Positions 42,358 to 51,298 of a DNA stretch of 64,000 bases are shown here, piece by piece. This stretch comes from Thermoleophilaceae bacterium (GTDB lineage Bacteria; Actinomycetota; Thermoleophilia; Solirubrobacterales; Thermoleophilaceae). The notes beneath the pieces were generated by a model. That model was given only the letters and a program-made list of their open reading frames with translations, ran no database searches and had not been told where the DNA came from. Made by a program: the position numbers and the translations under genes. Each line of letters begins with the position of its first letter. Within the stretch, counting starts at the first letter, position 1. The stretch spans positions 1 to 64,000 of the forward strand of contig JBBDYQ010000002.1 of the NCBI GenBank assembly GCA_040901445.1, written 5' to 3'.

Positions 42358-44673
42358 ATGTCCGAGCTCGAGCCACGGTCGAGCGCCGCACCCCCCGCAC
42401 GGTCCGCTGGTGACGCAGACCGATCGCTTCGCGGCGACGCCGAACACGAGAACTTCACCGTCGACACCGGGCTCTTTCGCGAACTCGGCGAGCTGCTAGT
42501 CGGACGCGACTCGACGGCGCTCGTGGAGCTGATCAAGAACGCGTATGACGCCGACGCGAGGTCCGTGACTGTCGTCGGGCACAACCTCGACGACGCCAGG
42601 CAGGGGTTGATCATCGTCTCGGACGATGGGAACGGAATGACCATCGAGGAATTCCGCAAGGGATTCCTCCGTGTTGCCTCGCGTCTGAAGACCGGAGGGG
42701 ATCGTCGCTCGCCGACATACCAACGGCGCTTCACGGGGGCAAAGGGGATTGGGCGCTTGGCGGCCCACAAGCTGGCTCGCGAGCTCACCGTGGACTCTCG
42801 ATCGGCCATGGACCATGTGCCCCACGCTGAGGCCCGAAAAGTCGGCGGCAGCCTGCTGGCGACAATCAACTGGGACGAGGTCGAGCGCCACGAGACGCTC
42901 GAGAACGTGGGCGATGCGATCTCGATTCGCGAACGCGACGTCAGCGAAGGCGATGCATGCGGAACGACGATTCGGCTCGCCTCGCTTCGCCGCGCATGGA
43001 GCGACCGTGAGCGAACGCGATTCGTGCGTGAGGTCAGCACCTTTCAACCAGGGGATGCGCTAGGGGACCCCATAGCGCCGAAGTACGTTCAGCCGTTGTT
43101 GTTCGACGTGCCGCGATTGCGCGACGCCCAAGTGCCGGCCGACCTATCCGTCACGCTAGGTGGGGACTTCGATGTCGGCGAGGACTACAGCGTCGATCTG
43201 CTTGCCGCGGCGGCGTGGGTCATCGAGATCGATGCGCACGGGGGTGACGTCCACTACGCGGTCGCGCCTACCGCGACGTACGCTCGTAAAGAGAAGCTGG
43301 ACGCGACTCCGCACACCGCCACGACCCGCCGAGACCAACCGGGCGCCGAGTTCCAAGCGCGGATCTTCGTCCGCGCGGGCAGTGCGCCGCAAGGACTTGG
43401 CGATGCATACGGGGTCAGGGTCTACATGGAGGGCTTCCGTGTGCTCCCCTACGGCGAGGCGGGCGACGACTGGTTGGACGTCAACCGCCGCTACGCAATG
43501 CGTGGCCGTGGCATCCCCTTCCATGGCACCATCGACGATAGCGCGCTGGCCGCCCTTCCCGATCGAGAGGCCGGGCTCGTCGCCGTGCCGCTCCGGAACA
43601 TCTTCGGCGGCGTCTTCCTCACCGAGAGGGGTGCTCCCAGCTTGCGGATGTTGGTCAACCGCGAGGGCTTTGTTCCCGACGAGTCCTTTCTCGAGATTGC
43701 CGACGCGGTCAGCAATGGCCTTGCGCTGCAGACCCGGCTGAGCGCCGCGCTCCGGCCTGATCGCCGGGAACGGGGTGCCCATGTCAAAACTGGCGACTAC
43801 GAGGAGAGCGAGGAGAGCGTCGAGGGTCGGCCCGCTCGCCAGGCCCTAGAGACCGTTCTAGAGGGGATTCGCGCCGTTACGGCCCAGCCCGAGGTCAGTG
43901 TCGCAATCCGAGAGCAGCTCGCGGTCGCCGAAGACGAGCTCGAACGCGTGCAAGCGGACGTCCTCGATGAGCAGGCGATGCTACGTGTCCTTGCCTCGCT
44001 TGGCACGCAGACCGCCGCGTTCGTCCACGAGGTGGGGGCGGCCCTCGGCTCCATCGGCTCCCTCAAGCGGACAGTGGACGCGATGTTGCGTAGGGCGCCA
44101 GGTCCTAAGGAAATCGCCGAGTTGCAACGACGTGTCGATGCCCTGCAGCGAACCCTCGAGCGCCAGTCCGCCTACCTCGTCGAGATCGTTTCCCCGGACG
44201 CGCGTCGCCGCCGCTCGCGACGTCGGTATCGACAGCACTTCGACATTGCAGCCCTTCTGTTGCAAGACGCCGCCAGCCGGGAGGGCATCACGCTTCGCAA
44301 TGAGATTCCGGAGGACCTGAAGACGCCACCCATGTTCCCGGCCGAGATCACGTCGATCTTTACCAACCTGCTGTCCAATGCCATCAAGGCGGCCGGGCAC
44401 AGCGGCCTTGTCGAGGCGCGCGGGTCACGTGTCGACGGTCGCACAGAGATTGTCGTACAGAACACTGGCGTAGCCGTCGATCTCGATACTGCTGGCGAGT
44501 GGTTCGATCCTTACCGCTCGACGACCGCCGTGGTTGACCCATCGCTCGGCCACGGCATGGGCCTAGGACTGACGATTACGCGCGCGATGCTCGCCGAATA
44601 CCGGTGTGAGATCGCGTTCACGCAACCAGAGGGCGACTTCAAGACTGCCGTCAGTCTGAGTCTCCCCGCATGA
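42358..44673 (+). CDS. Dual-GHKL ATPase and histidine kinase
   Basis: This 771-residue protein contains two ATP-binding GHKL modules. The first (about 30-200; ALVELIKNAYDADA, SDDGNGM, TGAKGIGRLA) is MORC/Hsp90-like. The second, at the C-terminus (about 640-770; NLLSNAIKAAG, GHGMGLGLTITRAM), is of histidine-kinase type, preceded by an H-box-like FVHEVGAALGSI (His about 555) on a helical hairpin. No membrane segment is present, so it senses something in the cytosol. A GATACT box lies six bases before the ATG. The receiver gene follows through ATGA. Proposed role: sensor kinase for phage or DNA state. Confidence 0.8.
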   Translation: MSELEPRSSAAPPARSAGDADRSLRGDAEHENFTVDTGLFRELGELLVGRDSTALVELIKNAYDADARSVTVVGHNLDDARQGLIIVSDDGNGMTIEEFRKGFLRVASRLKTGGDRRSPTYQRRFTGAKGIGRLAAHKLARELTVDSRSAMDHVPHAEARKVGGSLLATINWDEVERHETLENVGDAISIRERDVSEGDACGTTIRLASLRRAWSDRERTRFVREVSTFQPGDALGDPIAPKYVQPLLFDVPRLRDAQVPADLSVTLGGDFDVGEDYSVDLLAAAAWVIEIDAHGGDVHYAVAPTATYARKEKLDATPHTATTRRDQPGAEFQARIFVRAGSAPQGLGDAYGVRVYMEGFRVLPYGEAGDDWLDVNRRYAMRGRGIPFHGTIDDSALAALPDREAGLVAVPLRNIFGGVFLTERGAPSLRMLVNREGFVPDESFLEIADAVSNGLALQTRLSAALRPDRRERGAHVKTGDYEESEESVEGRPARQALETVLEGIRAVTAQPEVSVAIREQLAVAEDELERVQADVLDEQAMLRVLASLGTQTAAFVHEVGAALGSIGSLKRTVDAMLRRAPGPKEIAELQRRVDALQRTLERQSAYLVEIVSPDARRRRSRRRYRQHFDIAALLLQDAASREGITLRNEIPEDLKTPPMFPAEITSIFTNLLSNAIKAAGHSGLVEARGSRVDGRTEIVVQNTGVAVDLDTAGEWFDPYRSTTAVVDPSLGHGMGLGLTITRAMLAEYRCEIAFTQPEGDFKTAVSLSLPA

Positions 44674-45770
44674 ACGACAGCGCGCGAGAACCGTTCGTCG
44701 TCATCGTCGACGACGAGCCCGACAACGTGCAAGGCCTGGCTGCCGATCTCCACAAGACTCTTGCGGTCCAGGTCCTTGAGCCGCAAGAGCTAGACGAGCC
44801 TGCGCTTCGCGAGGGCACTATCTTTCTCGTTGATCTGTTCCTCACGGATTGGCCGGGCCGCGAGGAGCTGACCCCTGGCGCCCAGGTCTTCGATGGTGTC
44901 GCCCTCGCAGCGGTCATTCGGGCGCATGCGCGAAACGCAAGGCGTCCCCCGCCCATCATCGCGCTCAACACCGGGCACGCCGGCGATTTCTCCGACCTAC
45001 CCGTGGAGATCCGTGAGCACGCGATAGCGCGAGCCAACAACCTCGAGTGGGTCTTCCTCAAGAACGATTCTCGCTCAAGCATCCCCACGCATGAGCGCGT
45101 CGCCGAGCTGGCCGAAGCGCAACGACGGTTGCCACGAGACTGGCGCGAGGCGGCGGCTGAGACGGACCTACTTGAACTCCTCGGAGCGCGCGAGTCCGAA
45201 CTCGACGAAATTCTCGACGCCTGGCCACCCATCCGAGAGGTCAACACGGACACCGCCGGCGTCGCGATGTTGCGCTGGCTGCTGCATCGGGTTCTTCCGT
45301 ACCCGTGCTTCCTACTCGACGAGCGCCATGTCGCGGTGCGTCTAGGCCTGTCATGCAGTGCGTTGAACGCAGCCGCCGAGGGCGGCAGCAAGCTCGCCGA
45401 AGCGCTCTCGCGGTGTAGCTATAAAGGCGTCCTCGCGGGGTTCGACGGACCACGCTGGTGGCGCTCTCGGATCGAGGAGATGCTCTGGGAGCTCTCGCCA
45501 AGCCGCGATCTGCCGACCACGGTCGCAGCCCTACAGGCGTTGAGCGATGTCCCTCTCGAGCGCACCGAGACGCCCAACGGCGTGGTCGTTCTCGATGCGG
45601 ACTACACGCCCCGCCCCGAGCCGGCGGACGTCGCGGAGGCAGTGCGCATCCGACTCGACGACTGGCCGCCCTACGCGGAAGACGCGTGGGCCTCAATCGA
45701 CGACGCCCGAGAAGATCCGCGCCTACGCGACCGGGTACTGCCCCTGGACCGCGCGCGCCTCGACGTGTAG
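44670..45770 (+). CDS. Receiver-domain protein with unknown output domain
   Basis: This 366-residue protein begins with a receiver fold: FVVIVDDEPDN (acid pair at 14-15), FLVDLFL (phospho-acceptor Asp about 55), ALNTGHAG (switch Thr) and FLKND (Lys about 131). The remaining 230 residues have no family I recognise (LLHRVLPYPCFLLDERHVAVRLGLS, YKGVLAGFDGPRWWRSRIEEMLW). The start overlaps the kinase stop (ATGA). It is the obvious phospho-acceptor of that kinase. There is no HTH, so the output is probably protein-protein and not transcription. Confidence 0.78.
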   Translation: MNDSAREPFVVIVDDEPDNVQGLAADLHKTLAVQVLEPQELDEPALREGTIFLVDLFLTDWPGREELTPGAQVFDGVALAAVIRAHARNARRPPPIIALNTGHAGDFSDLPVEIREHAIARANNLEWVFLKNDSRSSIPTHERVAELAEAQRRLPRDWREAAAETDLLELLGARESELDEILDAWPPIREVNTDTAGVAMLRWLLHRVLPYPCFLLDERHVAVRLGLSCSALNAAAEGGSKLAEALSRCSYKGVLAGFDGPRWWRSRIEEMLWELSPSRDLPTTVAALQALSDVPLERTETPNGVVVLDADYTPRPEPADVAEAVRIRLDDWPPYAEDAWASIDDAREDPRLRDRVLPLDRARLDV

Positions 45771-45775
45771 GCAAA

Positions 45776-46474
45776 ATGCGCTTTGAGCTCGAGACTCTTG
45801 TCGAGGAACTTCAGCTAGTTCGAACGATGGCCGAGCCGTTCCTCGAGCCTCAGAGCTTCTGGGAGCTGGAAAGGGCACGCGCCCGGCTTCGGGCGGTACC
45901 GATCGGGGAAGCGAGCTCCTGGGCGATCGACACCCCGCTACGAACGGTCCCATCGTTCGGCGCGTACGCCCAAGACGGACTCGGCGAATACACGGTGCGC
46001 GCCAGCATTCGCACGCTCTGGGAGATAACGCGGACCGACCGCCGATACGTGAGTGTTCGCGACAACGTCTCCACATCGATATCCATTTCGACCGAGCAGA
46101 CCTCGTCCCAAGACGAGTGCGAGATCGCTCGCTGGACCATGGATATCGCCGCTGTCGATTCCGCCCCAGGTTGCGGCCTTCACGCACAGGTCAAGGAGAG
46201 CCCAGACTGGTTCCCGACCGGCTTGGATGTCCCCCGTCTCCCGCTCTTCATCCCGACGCTTGGGGCGGTCTTGGAGTTCGTGCTCGGTGAGCTCTTCCAG
46301 ACGGAATGGACGAGGCGTGTAAGTGCACATACGGCAGCTCACGGCTGGCGCGCGATTCAACGCCTCGCTTGGGACCGCTGGCTGAACTGGCAAACGGAGA
46401 TCGTCCGCACCTCCGCCGTGTCCCCATGGCTCGACATCAAAGCTCGGCGCTGCAACGAACTGGATGAGCACTAA
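45776..46474 (+). CDS. Unknown protein of the kinase-receiver-methyltransferase operon
   Basis: This 232-residue protein lies five bases after the receiver gene and its stop overlaps the methyltransferase start (TAATG). It is soluble and mixed alpha/beta; Trp-rich segments (AHGWRAIQRLAWDRWLNWQ) stand near the C-terminus, and a central run (SVRDNVSTSISISTEQTSS) looks like a strand pair. I recognise no family. The tight position between receiver and methyltransferase marks it as an essential component, maybe an adaptor. Confidence 0.7.
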   Translation: MRFELETLVEELQLVRTMAEPFLEPQSFWELERARARLRAVPIGEASSWAIDTPLRTVPSFGAYAQDGLGEYTVRASIRTLWEITRTDRRYVSVRDNVSTSISISTEQTSSQDECEIARWTMDIAAVDSAPGCGLHAQVKESPDWFPTGLDVPRLPLFIPTLGAVLEFVLGELFQTEWTRRVSAHTAAHGWRAIQRLAWDRWLNWQTEIVRTSAVSPWLDIKARRCNELDEH

Positions 46475-48105
46475 TGGAATCCTCGGCGGCCGTCAGCCCG
46501 CGCCGCGCCCTTGGCGCCTATTACACGCCCACCGACATAGCGGCCAGCCTCACGAAGTGGGCTCTGCGCGGCAACGTCGGGCCGGTGCTCGATCCGTCCT
46601 ACGGCGTCTGTCGCTTCCTCACCGCGGCACTTGATGTCCTGAAGACCGAGGGTGCGACGTATCCCGAACACCTCCTCCACGGCATCGATGTCGACGCCGC
46701 GGCGACAGCCCCTACGACCCAGGCACTCCTCGCGCAAGGAGCGCGGCCGGACCAGTTTGTGCATCGTGACTTCTTCAAGGTCCCTGCGGAACCCGTCTTC
46801 GCGGCTGTATTGGGCAACCCCCCGTATGTAAGGCACCACTGGCAGCGAGAGGCGGTCAAGCGAGCAGCCGGCATTGCGATGCGCGACGCTGGAGCGTCCC
46901 TGTCGCGGCGTGCCAGTCTGTGGGCACCTTTCGTCGTGCATGCAGACCGCTTCGTGCGCGCCGGTGGCCGAATGACGATGTTGCTACCGGGTGCGTCAAT
47001 CCAAGCGGATTACGCCAACGCCGTCTGGGAGCACCTCGCGCGACGGTACGCGGCAGTCACGCTCGTTCGCGTCGGCGAGCGGATATTCCCCGACGCGCTG
47101 GAGGAGACGGTGGTGCTTCTCGCCGGCGGCCGTCGGGAGTTCGCGCGCGCAACACGATCCCCGCTGGTCGCCGAGGTCGCCTCGTTCGCGACGCTCGTGT
47201 GTGACCTCGACGCCGATCCAACGGCAGAGCAGCTCCGGAAACGAGCGCGCGGACTCGAGAATGCCCGGAGCAACCTCACCTCGCGCCGCCTTCGCGGCAT
47301 CGCCAGAGAACATGACGCGTCCTCTCGACTGGGCGAGGTCGCCGACATCAGAATCGGGACCGTCACCGGGGCCAACGGCTTCTTCGTCCGGACACCGAAT
47401 GACGACCTAGTGCGGGCGCTCCCAGCGGAGGAGGTGGTCCGCGTTGTTCCCGGATCGCACTCGATGTACGGCGCCACCTGGCGAGAGGAAGACGACAACC
47501 TTTCGTCGCGAGACGGAAAGCGCTGCCGCCTTCTGCGCCTTGACTCCGCGCGGCGGTTGAGAGGCAAGATCGCCGTGGCGATCTCGAGCGCTGAAGACGA
47601 CAAACTTGACGAGCGGTCCCACTGCCAGCGTCGCACCCCGTGGTGGGCTGTAGACCCCGGGGACCCACCCGATGCGTTCCTCGCTTACATGGCTGGCGCT
47701 CCCAGGGGCCTCGTGTTTAACGAGATGCAAGCGTGCTGCATCAACGGCGTGCATCGGGTGACCTGGAAGGTGGACGATGCCCAGGCCTACGTGCTCTCGA
47801 CGTGGACGTCGCTATGGGCGCTTGCGGTGGAGCAATCCGCTCGGCACTACGCGGGCGGAGTGCTCAAGCTCGAGCCTGGAAAAGCGCCCGACCTTCCCGT
47901 GATCAGACACGACGATCTCGAGGCTCTAGATGAATTGGATGAGCTCCTACGCAGCCAAGGCATCAAAGCGGCGCGCCGGTTCGCCGATGATCTCGTGCTC
48001 CGCGGCACCCTTGGATGGTCTCGGCAGCAGCTCAGCGCCCTGAGTACGGCGGCCGATCATCTCGCACAAAGACGATCGCCAAGGATGCGCTCCAGAAGCG
48101 GGTAG
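46474..48105 (+). CDS. N6-adenine DNA methyltransferase (class I, TaqI/Eco57I-like)
   Basis: This 543-residue protein has ALGAYYTPTDIAASLTKWAL before motif I (VLDPSYGVCRFL, residues about 39-50, a less canonical form of DPACGSG) and motif IV LGNPPYVRHHW (about 113-121). These mark an adenine-N6 methyltransferase. The C-terminal half (about 280-543) probably recognises DNA. The start overlaps the unknown gene's stop by one base. Unlike a stand-alone restriction methyltransferase, it has no adjacent nuclease, only the kinase and receiver, so it may modify or mark DNA under signal control. Confidence 0.85.
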   Translation: MESSAAVSPRRALGAYYTPTDIAASLTKWALRGNVGPVLDPSYGVCRFLTAALDVLKTEGATYPEHLLHGIDVDAAATAPTTQALLAQGARPDQFVHRDFFKVPAEPVFAAVLGNPPYVRHHWQREAVKRAAGIAMRDAGASLSRRASLWAPFVVHADRFVRAGGRMTMLLPGASIQADYANAVWEHLARRYAAVTLVRVGERIFPDALEETVVLLAGGRREFARATRSPLVAEVASFATLVCDLDADPTAEQLRKRARGLENARSNLTSRRLRGIAREHDASSRLGEVADIRIGTVTGANGFFVRTPNDDLVRALPAEEVVRVVPGSHSMYGATWREEDDNLSSRDGKRCRLLRLDSARRLRGKIAVAISSAEDDKLDERSHCQRRTPWWAVDPGDPPDAFLAYMAGAPRGLVFNEMQACCINGVHRVTWKVDDAQAYVLSTWTSLWALAVEQSARHYAGGVLKLEPGKAPDLPVIRHDDLEALDELDELLRSQGIKAARRFADDLVLRGTLGWSRQQLSALSTAADHLAQRRSPRMRSRSG

Positions 48106-48373
48106 CGGTTGTCAGGTCAGTCGTCGACGGTGTCCTCGGGCATTCCGGTCGGTGCCCTCGTCTTGCTCCGCCCCGCGCTTCTGCCTTCGCGTAATTTGCG
48201 AGAGCGCGCGCCGGTTCGCCGCCCGTGTCTGCCGTGGACGAGGACAGCCGCCGCCCGAGTCAAAGCACCTGGCCTCGGAGTGAAGATCACCCCAAATGGC
48301 CCACGCCCCAGCGACGTATGGTCATGCTCCGCCTACCGCCTTGCGGCGTAACAACTCGCTGATGCCCCGCCCC

Positions 48374-49002
48374 CTACTCCTGCTTCGTCCAATCAAAGTC
48401 GTACAAAATCCAGTTGGAGTCCTCGAACTTGAGGTGAATCCCTCGGCCTCGACCTCGAACGAGCCCTGGCCGCATTCGCCCCGCTTCCAGATGAAGCCCC
48501 CTGGTCGAGTTCAATCGCGACGTAGTGGTCCTCGCCGGTGACGGGGTTCTTCAGGGTCGTGCCCTTGGCCTCGCCGACGCCGGGCACCGAAAAGCCGCTG
48601 AACATCCCGTCCTCGTTCAGCTCGACGTCCGCGCGCACAAGGCCGGCCACCTCGTACGTGGTGCCGAGGATCGACCAGGGGAGGCCGCCGAGCTGGCCGG
48701 TGTAGATCTGGGCCAGGCAGTCGACCTGCTCGTGACGTCACGGCCGGGGGCACCACGAAGACGACCTTCCCGTCACCGTCGTGGATCGCCTTGGGCCAGT
48801 CGATGATGGCCAGGGCCTTCACACCCGACAGATCCACGTCGCCGCAGTGACCCTTGTGGATGTCGTTGGCCACGGCCGCCTTGCAGCTGCCGTCCGGAGA
48901 GGTGGGGAAGCCCGAGAAGTTGCAGGTGCATCCCGGGTGGCAGTTGCAGAACTCGTAGCCTTGCCCTTGAGCCGCCACGCGGTCGTGGTCTGTCGCGGAC
49001 AT
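48374..49002 (-). pseudogene. DUF1326 gene broken by three indels
   Basis: The N-terminal part (YEFCNCHPGCTCNFSGFPTS) is a clear DUF1326 Cys-rich domain. The continuation EQVDCLAQIYTGQLGGLPWSILGTTYEV lies in another frame after about 48735 (insertion). A third segment (FIWKRGECGQGSFEVEAEG) is entered near 48500 and a fourth (HLKFEDSNWILYDFDWTKQE) near 48440, each through one missing base in a run of C. The pieces join into a full-length protein, so the breaks are recent or are sequencing errors. Confidence 0.8.
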
Positions 49003-49224
49003 GGTTGCCGCCCACGCGCTCCCCGACCGCGCGCAGGCCGCGGGCGCGTCCGTAGCTCACCGCCACCGCTTCTCGGGCAGCCTTTGCGGCGCCGGCCTGC
49101 TGCTCTGCAACCGGGAAGCTTGCATCGGTCGAGTGCAGGGTCTCGCCGCAGGCCGCGCCGCGCGGCTCGACGTGCGTCACCTGGCCGCAGGAGCAGTGGC
49201 GGTAGAGAGCACCGGCGTCACGCG

Positions 49225-49575
49225 CTACGCACTCGCGAGCCGCAGCACCAGCGCGGCCGCGGCGAGCACGGCGATCACGAGCGGCGTCGGCAGGTTGGCC
49301 GTGTCGTCGGCCCGGATGTGGAAGCCGATGGCGGCGACGAAGTAGATGCCCACCCCGCCGGCAGCGGCGACTCCGATCGGCGCCCAGAAGAGACCGAGGA
49401 CGAGCCCCGCCGCGCCGGCGAGGAGGATCACCGCCAGGGAGTCGAGCCTGTCCTCGGGCACCCCCACCCTGGCGTAGGTCTCCACCACCTCCTCGCGATG
49501 CGACAGCTTCCTGAGCGCCGCGAACGCCAGGACGGCGGCGAGCAGAGCCGATACGACGGCGCTGGCAAGGAACAT
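49225..49575 (-). CDS. DoxX-like four-span membrane protein
   Basis: The 116-residue protein has four hydrophobic helices (MFLASAVVSALLAAVLAFAALRKLS, VILLAGAAGLVLGLF, VGIYFVAAIGFHIR, VIAVLAAAALVLRLA). The A-x-x-K-L-S after the first helix and the position of helices fit DoxX-like proteins. GAGGAG is a good ribosome site just before the ATG. It is divergent from the TetR gene, whose operator region lies between, and is likely regulated by it. Its cellular role is unknown. Confidence 0.8.
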   Translation of the reverse strand: MFLASAVVSALLAAVLAFAALRKLSHREEVVETYARVGVPEDRLDSLAVILLAGAAGLVLGLFWAPIGVAAAGGVGIYFVAAIGFHIRADDTANLPTPLVIAVLAAAALVLRLASA

Positions 49576-49602
49576 GGACGGGCTCCTCGGTGGACGGAGA
49601 CG

Positions 49603-49632
49603 ACCGACTCAATATATACATTTGTTTAGTTT
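49603..49632. promoter_or_regulatory. AT-rich divergent promoter/operator region
   Basis: This is the most AT-rich stretch near here, with overlapping TATATA/TATATT boxes on both strands. TATACATTTGTTTA (49614-49627) is an imperfect palindrome with five of six matched pairs and a TT centre. It is placed to control both DoxX and TetR. Confidence 0.55.
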
Positions 49633-49653
49633 GACGGAGAGGGAGCCTCAGCC

Positions 49654-50241
49654 GTGAGCCCGCAGCCCAGCAATCGCGCGATCCTGCTCGAGGGCACCCT
49701 GCGCTGCCTGGAGCGCCTTCCGCCGGAGCGGATCACCGCGCGGGCGATCGCGGCGGAGTCAGGGGCCAACCTCGCCTCGATCGCCTATCACTTCGGCTCC
49801 AAGGACAAGCTGGTGACGGAGGCAGTGGTCGTCGGGCTGGATCGCTGGCTCGAGGAGATCGCCGCCGGGCTCGATGTGCTCGCCACTCAGGAGCCCGCGG
49901 CGCGGCTGGGGCGCGCCGCCGAGGCGATCGAGGCCACCCGCCGGCGCCACACCGGACTCGCACGGAACTTCGTCGGCGCCCTGGCGAGGGCTCAGCACGA
50001 CGGCCGCGTCAGGGAGCTGCTCGCCGAGGGCTTCCGGCGCACGCGCCCGAACGTGGCCGCGGTGCTGGGGCTCGGCGGCGACCAGGCGGGCGAGGACGCG
50101 GCCGCGCTGGTGCACTCGCTCTTCACCGGCCTCCTGTTCCAGGTCCTGCTCGACCCCGCGCTCGCCATCGAGGGCGAGCGGATGAAGCGGGCGCAAGCTC
50201 GCCTGCTGCGCGTGCTTCCCGCCCCCGATTCGGGGCGCTGA
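49654..50241 (+). CDS. TetR family transcriptional regulator
   Basis: This 195-residue regulator has an HTH at residues about 18-47 (ITARAIAAESGANLASIAYHFGSKDKL), where the Y-H-F-G-S-K-D-K-L end is the TetR signature. The ligand domain (about 60-190) includes RRRHTGLARNFVGALARAQHD and ALVHSLFTGLLFQVLL. The start is GTG with GGAGAGGGAG upstream. It probably controls DoxX and itself from the AT-rich gap. Confidence 0.92.
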   Translation: MSPQPSNRAILLEGTLRCLERLPPERITARAIAAESGANLASIAYHFGSKDKLVTEAVVVGLDRWLEEIAAGLDVLATQEPAARLGRAAEAIEATRRRHTGLARNFVGALARAQHDGRVRELLAEGFRRTRPNVAAVLGLGGDQAGEDAAALVHSLFTGLLFQVLLDPALAIEGERMKRAQARLLRVLPAPDSGR

Positions 50242-50392
50242 CCGATCAGCTCAGCAGGCTGAGTTCCGTGACGCCGCCGCGTAGCTCTCCCCCGTCCTCT
50301 CCATCCGCGCCCGGAGCAGACCGCGGTTGCTCACCGGGCGTTCGGTCAGGGGCTGCACGCTCACATCCGTGCGTGGGCATGAGCGCCCCGGA

Positions 50393-50411
50393 CCGCATCG
50401 AACGGATGCGG
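50393..50411. other. Stem-loop between TetR and cupin genes
   Basis: CCGCATC and GATGCGG are perfect seven-base arms with a GAACG loop. It is 77 bases before the cupin start and lacks a T-run. It could be a terminator of the TetR gene. The remaining part of the 246-base gap shows no gene. Confidence 0.35.
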
Positions 50412-50487
50412 GTCCGGAAGCTGGGCTGGTGAGGGGTGAAGGCCGAGTCCAACGGTTGCCGGGCGCTACCCCTTACGCTCCCGCTGC

Positions 50488-50829
50488 ATGGCCACGGTCA
50501 TCCCGATCGAGGAGCTGCGCCGCAGCCCCACCGCGGCGCTGTTCGAGGGCGGCGAGGACGTCGGCATCTCGATCTTCGTCACCGAGTACGAGCGCGGGCG
50601 GGGCCCGGACCTGCACCTCCATCCGTATCCCGAGGTCTTCGTGGTCGAGACCGGCACGGCGAGGTTCACCGCCGGGCACGAGGAGCTGGTGGTGAGCGCC
50701 GGCCACATCGTGACCGTCCCCGCGCAGACACCCCACGGCTTCAAGTGCGCCGGGGACGACCGGCTGCGGGTGGTGAGCGTCCACCCGAGCGGCAGCGTTC
50801 AGCAGACGGACCTCACGCCGTTGTCGTGA
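50488..50829 (+). CDS. Cupin domain protein
   Basis: This 113-residue single-domain cupin has motif 1 DLHLHPYPEVFVVETGTARF (two His and one Glu, the usual metal ligands) and motif 2 PAQTPHGFK. A TACGCT -10-like box lies eight bases before the ATG, implying a short leader. It is probably a small-molecule-binding or isomerase/dioxygenase-like protein; the substrate is unknown. Confidence 0.9.
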   Translation: MATVIPIEELRRSPTAALFEGGEDVGISIFVTEYERGRGPDLHLHPYPEVFVVETGTARFTAGHEELVVSAGHIVTVPAQTPHGFKCAGDDRLRVVSVHPSGSVQQTDLTPLS

Positions 50830-50886
50830 GCGGGCGCGGCTGTGCGAGCCGTGCCCGCCCACCTCGGCGCGCGGCGTGCCGGCGCC

Positions 50887-51207
50887 CTACTGCTGCGTTG
50901 CCGCCGGCGCCTCCTTCTGGAGCCTGACCTCGAAGTGGTCCACGATCGGCGGCCGGTCGGGGTCCAGCGTGCTGACCGCCGTGTCGCGCGCCTCGGCGGC
51001 TCTCTTCTCGCTCGCGAGCATCTCCTCCCTCGTCTCCCAGAGGGTGATGACGAAGGCCTTCCCGCCCTGCTCATCCACCCCGACGGTCAACCCCCGGTAC
51101 CCGGGCATCTGCTCGACCGCGGGGAGGTCCTGCTCCTCGAAGTGCTGGAGGGTGGCCTGGATCCGCTCGGGCGGTAGCCCAATCAGCCTGGTCAGCCGCG
51201 TGTACAT
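50887..51207 (-). CDS. Antibiotic-biosynthesis-monooxygenase-like (ABM/dimeric ferredoxin-like) protein
   Basis: The 106-residue protein starts MYTRLTRLIGLPPERIQATLQHFEEQDLPAVEQMPGYRGLTVGVD, typical of the ferredoxin-like ABM/DUF family, with AFVITLWETREEMLASEKRAAE as the second half. AAGGGGGCGAGAG is the ribosome site. No heme or flavin motif is evident, as is normal. It is tail-to-tail with the cupin gene. The role is unknown and could be small-molecule oxidation or binding. Confidence 0.82.
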   Translation of the reverse strand: MYTRLTRLIGLPPERIQATLQHFEEQDLPAVEQMPGYRGLTVGVDEQGGKAFVITLWETREEMLASEKRAAEARDTAVSTLDPDRPPIVDHFEVRLQKEAPAATQQ

Positions 51208-51298
51208 CTCTCGCCCCCTTTTGAGCGGTAGCGCTGGCTGCTGAATACCCCGCATTCTGCATGCGCAAGCCGCATTCACCAGCTGGAGCGGGCGCTGA

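Noticed and set aside
48106-48373. A small plus-strand gene after the methyltransferase
   Set aside because: The open frame is basic and low-complexity, with no ribosome site; I see nothing else in this gap.
49003-49224. A Cys-containing minus-strand frame between DUF1326 and DoxX
   Set aside because: It continues into shadow sequence of the neighbours and has no start or family pattern.
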